In this document: in pieces, positions 43,301-55,300 of the stretch | How the letters are laid out: every line of letters starts with the position of its first letter | Position numbering within the stretch: position 1 is the stretch's first letter | NCBI RefSeq assembly: GCF_050947875.1 | Contig: NC_134573.1 | Coordinates: 64,705,815 to 64,769,814, forward strand | Source of the DNA: Dermacentor variabilis | Lineage: Eukaryota; Arthropoda; Arachnida; Ixodida; Ixodidae | Direction: 5' to 3' | Length of the DNA stretch: 64,000 nt | Position numbers and translations under genes: made by a program | The notes under the pieces: model-generated | What the model saw: only the letters and a program-made list of their open reading frames with translations | Databases searched by the model: none | What the model was told of the DNA's origin: nothing

Positions 43301-46300
43301 GTCAAACTCAGTCGGCATGTATGGGTGACAGCTGTCCAGGCACTTGCTTGAAGGTAATCTACCAGCGCAACCGTTCGTTGGTGCCGCAGTGGCTCACACC
43401 ATTTTTGCGTGTCTGCTCACCTTTGAACATGAGCATGGGCCCTTGCGCGCAATGCTGCCGGAGCTCTAAAAAGAGTTTTTGACACCTATGCACTCCCCAT
43501 TGTGTCAGACATACTCATGTGGTCTGGCAGCCTGCGGGTACCGCTTACGCTGTGCAGCAGCACAGGTCTCGCTTGCTTGCCGTCGCTGACACTGCTTCGC
43601 CCCTTGAGCAAAACTGTAATAAACAAAGGACTGTGCCTATTCATTGACTTGTAGTTGCAGATGTGCCAACAAATGGCTACAAAGCACCCTGCTCACAAAT
43701 TTGGGAGTTCTTGCGAGGTCTGTCATGGCATCAAGCCCAATGAAGAGCCTGGCAACAACTTTATAATGATTTGTGGTGCTTTAATGGCGCAAGGGCCAAC
43801 TGTGACCAAAGGGCGCCTGAACAATGTTATGCTGTGAGATGGTGCTATGCAATATGGTGTATGTAGCATGGCTGTATATTGGCACAAAACTACCACAAAA
43901 TGCCTAAAAACTAAGCAATAAAAGTGCGAGCATGTACACAGTGAGGCGTTAAATGTTTAAGAGTCGACAGTGTTCAGAGAAGATGAGAAGAGGGCCTGTA
44001 AATGATCATGCAACAGTCTGAGTTGCTGTCTATTTATGCAAGGCTGGAGGATATCACTTGGCCTCCCCAATAGTCACACACCCGCTGAAGCAGGTGCAGT
44101 GAGACCTGCAACAACTGAGAGACCATAGCAATCCCTCCCTTCCATGTAAAAGAGAGAGCTGCAAGCATGTCATATTAGTTAGTAGTCCTGTGTAGATATA
44201 ATATGCAGAGTGCCAACATCTCTAAGGAATGCCATCACTATGCTTGTTTAAAGAGTGGTTCTCTTCCGAGGAATAACAAGGATGTAGTGGAGTACACTTG
44301 TAAATTTTGGGAAATTATTTCTTTCTGCGAGTTTCTAAGTGCATAAATTTTATTAGGACATGTATGTACTACAGTGAGCCTTTCCCCCACAACTGCTGCA
44401 GGTGGGGGGTTCATTACCTGTGAGAAGGTAAGAATGCGTCCCAAATGTGTGCCCTATTCTCAGTTAAATGGATGCCACATCCGTTTGCCTTGCTTTCTTT
44501 CCACTGACCCAGTTACCTATTTGGGGGTTTACCAAGCACAGTTCATACTGCGTTTCTTTATCCCAGTCTTGTTGCCAGTATTCTTTCAACTTCATATGCA
44601 GGAAAGGTTTTAGATCGAGCACTGGAACTGCTACGTTGCTGCCCGTCGCTTCAGGTATGAAGCTGCAAATCGTCTATGTTGCTCCTCTCAACGAGCCCAT
44701 ATTCTGAAACATCCGCCTTCTGTTAAACTATTGCCTCGGCCACGCCTCTGTCAACAGCACACGCGAATTGGCAGTTTTAGCAAAACCAGAAAATAAACAG
44801 TGCCATCTAGTAAGTAGTTCCAGCCTACGTCATTTTAACGTCAAGATGCCGATGGGTGCTCTCGACATGTATTGAACAGACGAACCAGTCTTTTGACATT
44901 CGGTTGGTGGTGGAGTGTAGTAGAGAGGAGAGGTGGCAGTTTATAGTAGTAGTTTTGATGGGATCTCACACCCATTGTTTTGCAGCGATATTTGTTGATT
45001 CATCTAAAATAAAACATTTCACACTACCTTTTTCAATTTATTTTACCTAAAGCGGCCGTAGCCAACCATAGTCAATGTGCAGAACCCGTACTTCGGCCCC
45101 TACACTTGAAAACAACAAACCCGTACCACTCTACACTCGCACGGTGCGTTCTCTCATGCGATGTAAAGCATTCGAGAGCGCGTGTTGATAGTGCATGCTG
45201 ACGTCACGGGTAAGCAGCCGCTTGATTCATTGAATGTGACTATCGCGGCAGCGAAACTATTGCGGAAGGCGAACGTTTCAGAATACGGCCCCAGAAGCAC
45301 AGAAACCTTGGTTTTCCAGCCCTTAATGGGGCACTAAAGGTAAATATTAAGTGAACGTGGACTGCTAAAATACCATTCGAGAAACCTCACAGCACTTGTT
45401 TTGTGCCATGAAAAGACTTCGAAAAAATCACGTCTAAAGGGTGCAGATACCATTAGTGCAATTCAAATCACCTGCCCCTGAGCGGGGGTGCGGTGATGCT
45501 GCACACGCTTCCTCTGCCCTTAACAGCCGTCTGGGTGTCAAACGGCACCCTAAAGACAGGCAAACGCAAACGCGTGGCCATGGAGAAACTGAGCCAAGAT
45601 AGAGCACTGGATTTGCCACTGCAGTTGCTTTTGCTCGAGTGGCGTAGACCGTTTGGGCGTCCCGCAACATCACAGAGACGTGGGAATCTCTGCTAATGGC
45701 ATTTTGTGGGAGCTTCGCGAGCCAGCAAAACCAGCGCAGCACTGATAACGAACTACTGGGACACAAAGCGTGGGCGATGCAGAGTCGAGCGAAAACGAAA
45801 CCTTTCAACCACTTGCACCGTTGTCAAGGGTAAAGTCAACGAGTTGATTTTTCTAAACATCAAATAGAACTGGACAAATAGCATTTTCTTCTATCCTATA
45901 TTGCAATGCAATTATCTTTTTATTACCGGAAGTTGAGTACTAGTAACAGAAATGACACAAGTGCCTTCGTCATCGTGCTAGTACTCGAATGTCTCTGGTG
46001 AGTTGCAAATTGTGTCCTGCATTTACCTCAATTTCTTTATTACTAAAGCTTTGTTCGCAATAATATTGAGGTCTTAGGTGTCGTCATGCATTGATATGCC
46101 ACTTTAGCTTGATTTAATACTTGCCTTTAGTGTCACTTTAAACAACTGCAAGGCACCGTTGAGCCTGTTTTTGCCTTCATTCTTTCAAGGCATTAACATA
46201 AGCAGCAAAGGCACGCTTATGTTACTACAGGAATTGCAGGCACACTGACAGGTTGTTCCTAATGCAGGCGATATTCTGATAAGAGGCTAGCTACAATAAA

Positions 46301-49300
46301 ACCTCGTTAAACCGTACCCGCTTAAACAGTAGTTTCGTTTTAAAAGTAGTAAAGTAAAATCCCCAACTCAGCGGCCATTAAGTATAATGTGTTTTGTATC
46401 CGCATAAACCGTACCAGCTTATTGCGTATGCGTCGGTTAACACATAGTGTTCCCACTTTTTGTCGTGCAATCACGGCGGTGAGTCATCTCCATCAGGCGG
46501 CCCAGCAGAGCAACAAGCCTTAGAGATCAGAACAACGGCCTCCAAGTGCCCTGTGTGTTTGAGCGCGAAGCCACATCAACATCAACATCATTTCGGTGCC
46601 GTGCCGTGCCAGAAAGCGCTGTAGCGTCATGCTAGCAAGGGCTCGCGCCATGCTGAAGCTCGGATAAAAAAAGACACCGGGTGCTCAGCACAGAAGAAAA
46701 ATTAGACATCATTCGTGCTATCGAACGTAACACGATGAGGTTGGTGCTGGCATGCGACAGGGATCTAGTGGTGACTACGGCATGTGGCATTTGGAATGCG
46801 AAGAAGTTGCTCGGCAGCGCTGCTGCAACCGCGAAGAGATGCCGGCTACAAAGTTTGACTTTTTTCCATCGTTGCCTCTGTTGTTGTCGAAGCGTCGCCT
46901 AACGACAGTGATGAGGACAACATGGAAAGTGACAGCACAGGCAATTCAGGCCCGACAGCGGCAGAAGCTGCGCATTACGTCAGCCTCATTAATGCAATTG
47001 TCTCGACGAGAACAGCACCCCACAATGAAAAAGGCGCCCAGCGACTTCTGCAGCGTTCCCGTGCACGTGCACGGAGAATATGTAACGCCAAGGAGGAATT
47101 TGCCATGCGAGTGTTTGCCGAGAAGAGGGGGCTGGCTGAAAAGTTGGCTCCGAGCTTCAGTAAGTTTGAGGCCACTGTCGTCGCTGCTAGGCCGCCGCAG
47201 CATCAAACAATAATAACACTTTTGTCGCGTGAAGTGAATAATTACTGCATGTCTTTTCCCCTTTCAACGCACTCTCTGAGTTCCGTTTTTGACAGGTAAG
47301 TAGGTGGTCTCATGCTATTTCGGTTAAGCAGCCCTACCGTTTAGTACATACTTTTTCTGAGCTCCAGCCAACTATGGTTTAACGAGGTTTCACTGTATTT
47401 CTGAGGTGAGGCCAGGAGTTGACAAGTGGACAGGATGTAACATTACAATCAGCTTTAGAAACTTCCCATATGCTTACTAGCAAGCTAAACAACAAAGCCC
47501 TCACGCAGCTGTGGGAAGTGTGGCAAACCGTGCCACAGTTTCTGACTGTATCGCACAAGGCCATGAATCACCACACCATTGCACTGTTATCATCAGCGGC
47601 CAGTCCGCTGCAAATTCTCAATGCTATGGAACTGTCTCAACCAATCCCACTGCTCCAGCCAATCCGTGGTGCATAAATGGAAGACTACGCTGATACTGAA
47701 GGCCCAAAGGCAAGCCTGTACCTTGGAGTGCTATGAACAGAGCAGATAGATGTTCAGTCCCAACAGTATTTGAATTCAAACCACGTACCCTTACTGCTTT
47801 CTCTTTGCATCCATGGCCAGAGACATTAGCATACACATTTGTGGACATGACACTTTAAACTTGCTCTCACTGAGCCACTTTGCTTGTTGAGATAGGGCAA
47901 TCTTTCACCCCGACGTAATCGAAGCATCAAGTTTTCCCAAGCATTTCAATATAGTGAGCTGAATGAGGACCACTTGATGACGAAACTGCTGAACCAATCT
48001 GTGAAAGCGTACGAAACAACCAGATTTCTGACCCAGATCGCTCCAACAGTTATGCTACTGGTCTATGACATCTTGGAGCAGCTTCTGGAACAGCCATAAT
48101 TCATTTCAGAGCAGTAAAATGGACTTTTGGAGCAGGTTTATCAAAGTGATTACAAATTATGGGCAGCTTTTCCAATGGCAAGCCATGTGAAGGCAATAAG
48201 AGGTCGCAGATACATAAACTCAATGCAAACCCAAACAATGACCCCTCTTCCCCTCCCCCTTCATTGAAGTCTTTACTACGCCCTGTGACAAATTGGTGGT
48301 GTCCTAAGATGCACTTAAAAAGGCCACTTCAGTGGCTTAGAAAAGCACAGAAGTACTAAGTGCTACATGCAGACTTTGGATGCATTTTGATAACCTTCAT
48401 TGTGATCACACTGCTATAAATGTATCCTTTAAGAGGGAGCACTGTATAAAGAAAAGGGACGTTGATAATACAGCCGAGCCTAATGTACCGCATTTACACG
48501 ATTGTAAGTCGACCCCTTTTATTAAATTTGAAAGTCTGAAGTTGGGGGGGTCGACTTACAATCGAAACCAAAACATGGCCCTGCCAAAAAAAGCGATTCT
48601 AACAAGAGCTACAACGTAGTTACAATTTTATGTTTGCTCTATGGCACTACCCGTAGCTTTTCGCTATCCCGCGTGTTTGTTCGCTTTTCCGAAGGGTTTT
48701 TCAACATTTTTGAGAGTCTTACAGTGCATCCAACACTCATGGGGGTGTCAATAGTTGATGGAAGTGCCGCTGTTCCCATTTGCTGCGGCACCCTCAGAAC
48801 GGCGGCGCTTGCGGGGAGTATCGGTAGTTCATGGAAGAGCAGACATCGCTCGCGGGTCTCTCTTTCTCTGTTTAAAGGCATTGGTATTGGTTTGACTAAC
48901 TTTTTGACGCGTTGCACTTGACTGCCGCCTACGTGCCACTTCTATGCTTCCCCAGTCATCACGAGTGCTGTAGGCCCACTAATCGTTCGGCACTCGTTCA
49001 CAGCAGTGTTCAAGAGGGCTGCCATCCTTTACGCTGAAGAAACAAATCACTGCGCAGCGGGCCGCAGTTTCGATGTTTCTAAACGGGTGGTGCGAGAGTG
49101 GCCACTGCAGCGAAGCGAAATTTTCACCCTGTGACGGCAAGTGAGAAATTTCCCACGTGCAGAAGTCTGGACGCTTTCCAGAACTGTAGCCTAAGCTTGC
49201 GGCGTACGTCGCTGAAATGCGTGATCGGTCCCTGCCATTGAAGTGCGACGTGGTCATGAAACAAGCCCGGACCTTCGCCTTAATTTTAAGGTTCTGCTCC

Positions 49301-52300
49301 GCCGTGAGTACGAGTGGCTGGCGGCAGAAGAATGCGAAATTACGCCAACTGGACCTGTCAAAAGAGCCTCCCTGACGGCTGCGTGTGGTTGGGTGCATTT
49401 GGCGTGGGCTGCTGTTCTGCAAGATGTCCTGGTGCGGTCGTTTGCCAAATTTGAAATTTTGCTGGACCACGACGGGCTGCGGGACCGCAGCAACAATGAT
49501 GATGGCAGCACTACCGAAGACAAGTAGTCCAGTGACCATGTCAGCTACTAATAAATTTTCGTTATCGAATGCGCCCTCGGGTATGCTCTCTTAATATTAT
49601 TTTTTCCGGTCAAGCGATATGGGGGGTCAACTTACATTCGAGTCGACTTACAATCGTGTAAATACGGTAATAGGCACACTCTCCTTCGTTACCTTTCTAA
49701 ATGGAACTGACAATTTTAATTTTTTCACATGTTTGCATTGATGCAACACCGTTATTGCCAGATCATATAAGTCCTCCAAACACAGATAATCTTTACAAAA
49801 TTAATGCTATCTGCGAAAATAGTTGTGTGCATAAGTAGTTCGTCTGCTTTGGTATACAGAACTTTTTCGAACGAGTAGAGCCGGCTAATACGTTTTTTTA
49901 TTATTATTATATTGAGATTTGGTTTATAGGTGTATATTAAAAACTTGAGTGATCAATTCGAGGTCAACTTGATTTTGTTTTATTCTTCAAGAACGCTTCC
50001 GTTCCGAGATGTTCATCATCACATTTCATGCTCAGTAGGTTAATATAGCGTTCATACAAATACGCGATTCTAGACAGACCTCTCCCCCCCTGAAATCCCC
50101 AATTGACGCAGCCTATTGTGGGGAAACGTCAGCCGAGAGGGCAGTAGCGCATGTGCTATCAGCTCTGCCAGGCTTGCAGGCTGGCATACTATACAATGAC
50201 CTAGGTTACAAGATGGGTTTGTCTTTGCGTCGGGACTTTTTCTGAATGTGAAATTACCAAGTGACAAACTTGATGAAATAGTCGCCAACACATTTTTACA
50301 GGTGAGCGCTTTTCACCGTCTAACAAATGTTATCGCTCAGCGCGGGGCGCGCCCGCACGTATCGGAACATTCTCTAATGTTATCGATGGCTTTGTTATCA
50401 CCAAAGCTTGTGTAATCTGATTGCATGTGTGATGCAAAATGTGTAGAACTTTCTGGAAGACACATGGGCACCATCGATTACACTGGAACCTTTGATGACT
50501 CATGTATAAAAGCCAGCGCACTTCACCATCGATTACACTGGAACCTCTGATGACTCGTGTATAAAAGCCAACGCACTTAACCAGCAGATCAGATTTTTTG
50601 ACCATTGCCGACTGTGTTCGCCACTATCGCTGTTCTCTGAGTGTAGCCTTTTTGAGGGCATAGCTTAGCCCAATAAAATGCTAGTTTAGTCATTCCCAGT
50701 TTTACGGCTTTCTTCACCATCACTACTACGGGACAATATGATAGCGCAGGCAGTCCAAAAATGATTTTAATGCTTTTTGCAATGCCGGCGGTATGAAATA
50801 TTTACGTACTTTTGCCCTGTGCCGTGCTTCATTGATACACCGCCTACCTGAAATACCGCGATGGCCAGTGCATCACAGGTGCGGTGCTCTCGCTCGCTGT
50901 ATAGCTCGATGGGCGTCGCCTGACCTTTGTGCGACTGTATCAGATTAGGCTGTGATGCGCGAATTCAGTTTGGAGCTTTCTGCCTACACACGAGCTTTTG
51001 CCATTCTGGCCAGAAGGTGCAAAAGCAAACTTTGCAAAAGCGTTCGTAGTAGTTGCCAACTTGTCGCCAATCTCGGCTTCCGGCCACCAGTCTAGCCCGT
51101 GATCTCATGTGCCCAACCACTAAAGAGGTTTACTGGTCTAAACACATTGGAGGCCACCTTGCCGCGACAACCTGTCACCCGCCACCACATCCGCTCTTAC
51201 CGAATGTTACCGAAGCCAGGCAGTGCGAGGCGGAGGCAGCATTCTTCAAAGAGTGTCGCTACTTTACAAACTTTCAGGGTCTTTAGGGGTGGAAACACGC
51301 TGTCTTCTTTCGCGTGCGAGGTGGGAGGGCACGAGAGAGGGGCATTCTACTCTGGCAGCTGCTGCATGGCCGCCTTATCTTGAAAGCGACCTGCGATGTG
51401 AACAAAGTGCGCCCCTGCGCGAGCTCATCTTCAAAGCAATCTAATATATGGACAAAGTGCACCCAGTGCCGGTAGCTTCGCATGCGCTGTGCTTTCGATG
51501 CATAGTTCGCGTTGAAGCGGGAGACACCATGAAGGTCAGTTCGCCCGTTGCTGCTGCCGCGCTTATCTTGTTCAATTTGCCACCGCAATCGATGCTTCGC
51601 CTTTCGGGCAAAACTGCGACTTTTGTTTTTTACTTTGGACGTTCGTCACTCATTTTTGCAATAAGGTTTCTAGACATCGCAACGAATGTTTCGGAAGTTA
51701 GGAGTTTCAGATATTACATACTTCAGATAGAACAGACATTTTTTGACGTATTATCAGGGTCCATTATAACGATAGTCGACTGTATTTCCCCAAAGAAGTC
51801 TGTCAAGAGTTTGCAGTACTACTAGAAATATTGAAGGAACGAATTCAATATCGCCTCGTAGCATTTATTTTTTCAGACTACCCGATTCTTTTGTACACTT
51901 TTGCAGTCCATTCTATGTCCAAGAACTCTGTCAGTAACTGTAGATATATAAACAAAATAAATCAACACCATAGGTCGGTATACTCACTCACGAGTACACC
52001 GGCTTCTACTACTCGATACACATTTCACTGGCGTGACATAGAATGTTCATGAGTGACGAAGGATGTAAGCGGACATGATTATCGATGGGAGCGAGCCCAT
52101 GGGATCGCTATGCAAAGGGTCTATACGTGAGTACGCATGCGAGCAAGCACCAGTGAGTGTGTGCCAGTAAGTGTGAGCAGAACCAACTGAGCACATGCGA
52201 GTGGTGGTGAGCATGAATAGGAACACGAGTGATTGCCGACAAGTGCGAGTGCACGAGTGAGTACACGGCCTACGAAAATATTGGTGCGCGAATGAGTATC

Positions 52301-55300
52301 CTCTTATTCTGCCGGCTTATGAGCAGAGCAGCAACGTCATGCTCTGGCCTGCAGCAACGGTGCCCACCTCGTCTTCGTCCTTCTTGGCAGCCCGCCGACC
52401 CCTGCGGCCCGTCGTGGGTGCAGCCTGGCCCCGTGCCGGCCGTCCTGCGCCCCGTCCTCCTCCTCCTGCGCGGCTGCCACCGGAGCGCTGCTTGCGGGTG
52501 CCGTCGCCAGAGTTGGACTCGTTCTCGCTCTCCTCCTCCGCGCGGTACTCGTCCTCTTCCTCACCCTCCGCACCATCACTCTCCTCGTAGTTCACCTGTG
52601 CCCCCACACCAGCAGGCAACCCCCCCGGACGACTTGTGTTGGTCCACGTTCCAGTACAATGCAACCACCGTTCCATCATCAGCAGCTGACTGTCATTTCC
52701 CTAGTTAAAAGCGGGACTTTCCGAGACACTGTCGGCAACTGCTGCAACGATTTCACAGAAGAGGCAGCATTCCAGTTCTATGTTTTACTTTGCTTTAAAA
52801 ATGCCTATGCTCACAAGACTGACGTTGACTCTATTGACAGCAATCGTAGCCCATCATTCTTTAAAAATGCCATCTCTGCTGTATGTTATATCCATTCCTC
52901 TTTGTAATGCCCCACGTGGCACTGAGAGTACGGAAATAAATACTGAGCATTACATAGCCCTAGTCTTGCCATGTAAGCTTCACTAATGTTGCCTTTTGTG
53001 TTTCTTGATTCTTTTAATGTGCCGATTTTCTATAAAGCATGGCCTAGTAGGCCTTCGTGATTTTCCGTTGATTCCCACAACAACAAAATTCACCAGCAGT
53101 AATATCGCCCACAGTAGCTGCAAATACTGGAACTAACTACAAACTAGGCAAATTATGATCTCAAGAAGGTGTCAGCGTCATGAACCATAAGATGACTTGG
53201 TCACCGAGAAAATCACAATGAAAGGCAGGACCACCTTCAAGCACAGCTGGCATATGCATCCTCAACATAGTGTGTCAACTCAGTACAGTGACTGCGTGCT
53301 ACATCAGCCACCTCGGATTCGTGATCTGCCAGGTATCACTACCTCCTGTATGCGCCAGCAAGCTGTTCGAAAAAAAAAGAAAAAAGTGCCAAGCTTCCAC
53401 AAATAGAGCCGCCACAGTAAGCACACACAAGTTGCATTTGTTCCAGGTCGCGAGAAAGATGTATATACATATATTGAAAATGACAGGTTCTTTTCCAAGA
53501 AACTTTTAAAGCGTGGGGAGCCCATAACGGCCTTTCAAAACTTGCATGGGCTCTGTCGCGATACTCGGCATGTACATCAGCATGATCAGCATGTAACTCA
53601 GCATGATTTTCGCTGTCGATTTAGGCTGTCACAGCATCACAAGCACGGCCTTCTTTAGAAATTCACGCCAGCATGCAATTCCATCACAGGATGGGAACAT
53701 TATATATCCAGCCGAACAGATTATGAGGTCAAGGTGAGGGAATATAATAACAGAACAAACCTTTTCAGAAGTACTTTTTTCTCCCCAAGACTATTTGTGA
53801 ATAGAATCGGCTGCCTGCTACAGTTGTTAGCATAGTTGATAACAAAACTTTTGAAGCTGCTCTTTAAAATAAATTTTCTTTATTTCTAACTTCGTCTGCA
53901 GCTGATACTTTTCTTGTAATGTGTATAGATCCCTACGTATATTCGAATAGTGCACTTGTATTGTGCATGATGCCATTTTTGCTTTACCACAGGCACGCCC
54001 TTAAACTTTTTTAAATTGGAAATGAGCATTGCCTATTCCGATGTATTACATTTGTTTGTTCGTTTTTTGTTTTGTTTTTTACAAAGTGGTTAAGACACAG
54101 TGTTCTAGTTTGTTTCACTTTGCCACATGTGTTTGTAATGCCTAAATGGCACTGTGGGTAAGAGATGGTAATTAAATGAGAGCCCAGGCAGCACCTGTCA
54201 GCTCCCACAGTACTATCCTGTAGAAGGTTTGTGGAACATTTCCAGAATGAACAAACACTTGCTAGTACTAGCTAGCTAAACTGAACACTAGACTGTTCAG
54301 TTTCAAAGGATGGTACCTGCAAATAACGGCATGGTTAAAGGCCATCTGCAATAAAATCTTGGGAGACGTAAGGAGAGCCTTACTTTCAGACAGTGCAGGT
54401 AAACAGCAGCCTCCATGCAAAATTTAACATTTGAAATACGAGTAGGTGCATCCTGAAAGGCTCACAATTATAGACGTTTTTGATAACAAAACTGAAAATT
54501 TTAAAAAATATTTTGAAGTAGCCATTACCACTCACCGGAAGTGACGCACAGCTCAAAACGTGCAACTTCTCGGCACGACTTCCAAGATTAGATGGCACCC
54601 ACAGCAGGATAGAAAATCTGAGGCGACACGCTGGGACTTCTTGCACCATGTCTGCCAACTACCAGGTACACATGTAGTCTGCTTAGGTGTTATTTAAAGG
54701 CTGCTAATTACGAAAATTAGGAATGTTACCAGCCCTGCAGTTTTGCCAAGGTTGCTTGTAGTATGCACTGCTCCTTTATAACCAATTTAGCCAAAGCGAA
54801 ATCTCGTTTGCAGTCGGCCTTTAAAGCCCATTAAAATCTACGGCACACTCACCGGCCCCGACGTACGGCGGGCGCTCTTGACACGTGTGGCAGGCGACTC
54901 GACTGGCGAGCTGCGGTGGCCCTCGGCCGTAGACGCTGCCGTCTGGGCAGCCGTGGAGCTGCGACGTGTGCGCCCTCCGGTGGCAGCGGCTGCATATTCG
55001 GCAGGCCTTGCAGCTGCACGTCGGCTAGATCGTCGTGGGGCCCCTTCCTGCACACAGGCCAACATGTCGCAGCTGCTAAAACAGAGTTCCAGTATTGTGC
55101 TATTTTTTTGCAATAGATAGTACAGCCACTGGCTTAAAAACCATGATGCCATTAATTCCATGGTGTTACAAATAATAAATCACGAAGCCACGTACTTTGT
55201 CCGGTTTTCGTTTCCCTTGGTGGGTGTAGAGCAGCGGCATGCCACAGACCTACTGCACACATATCTCCAATTCTTTCCATTTCCCATTATCTTTCCCTAC

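Larger units (their letters stand above)
42987..52367 (-). other. Intron 3 of the EEP-like gene
   Basis: 9.4 kb, GT-AG (donor GAG|GTGGGC). It contains a TTAA element (45323-46141), Tigger copy 2 (46294-47395), a pogo-like element (48488-49667) and a solo LTR (50442-50735). At 52100-52270 there is a degenerate GTGAGTG-rich stretch. 43087-45300 shows nothing I can name. Confidence 0.7.

Noticed and set aside
43270..43640. LINE-like patch (DTYALPIV-type reading)
   Set aside because: Only a short stretch in a broken frame reads like a LINE post-RT region; not enough to call.
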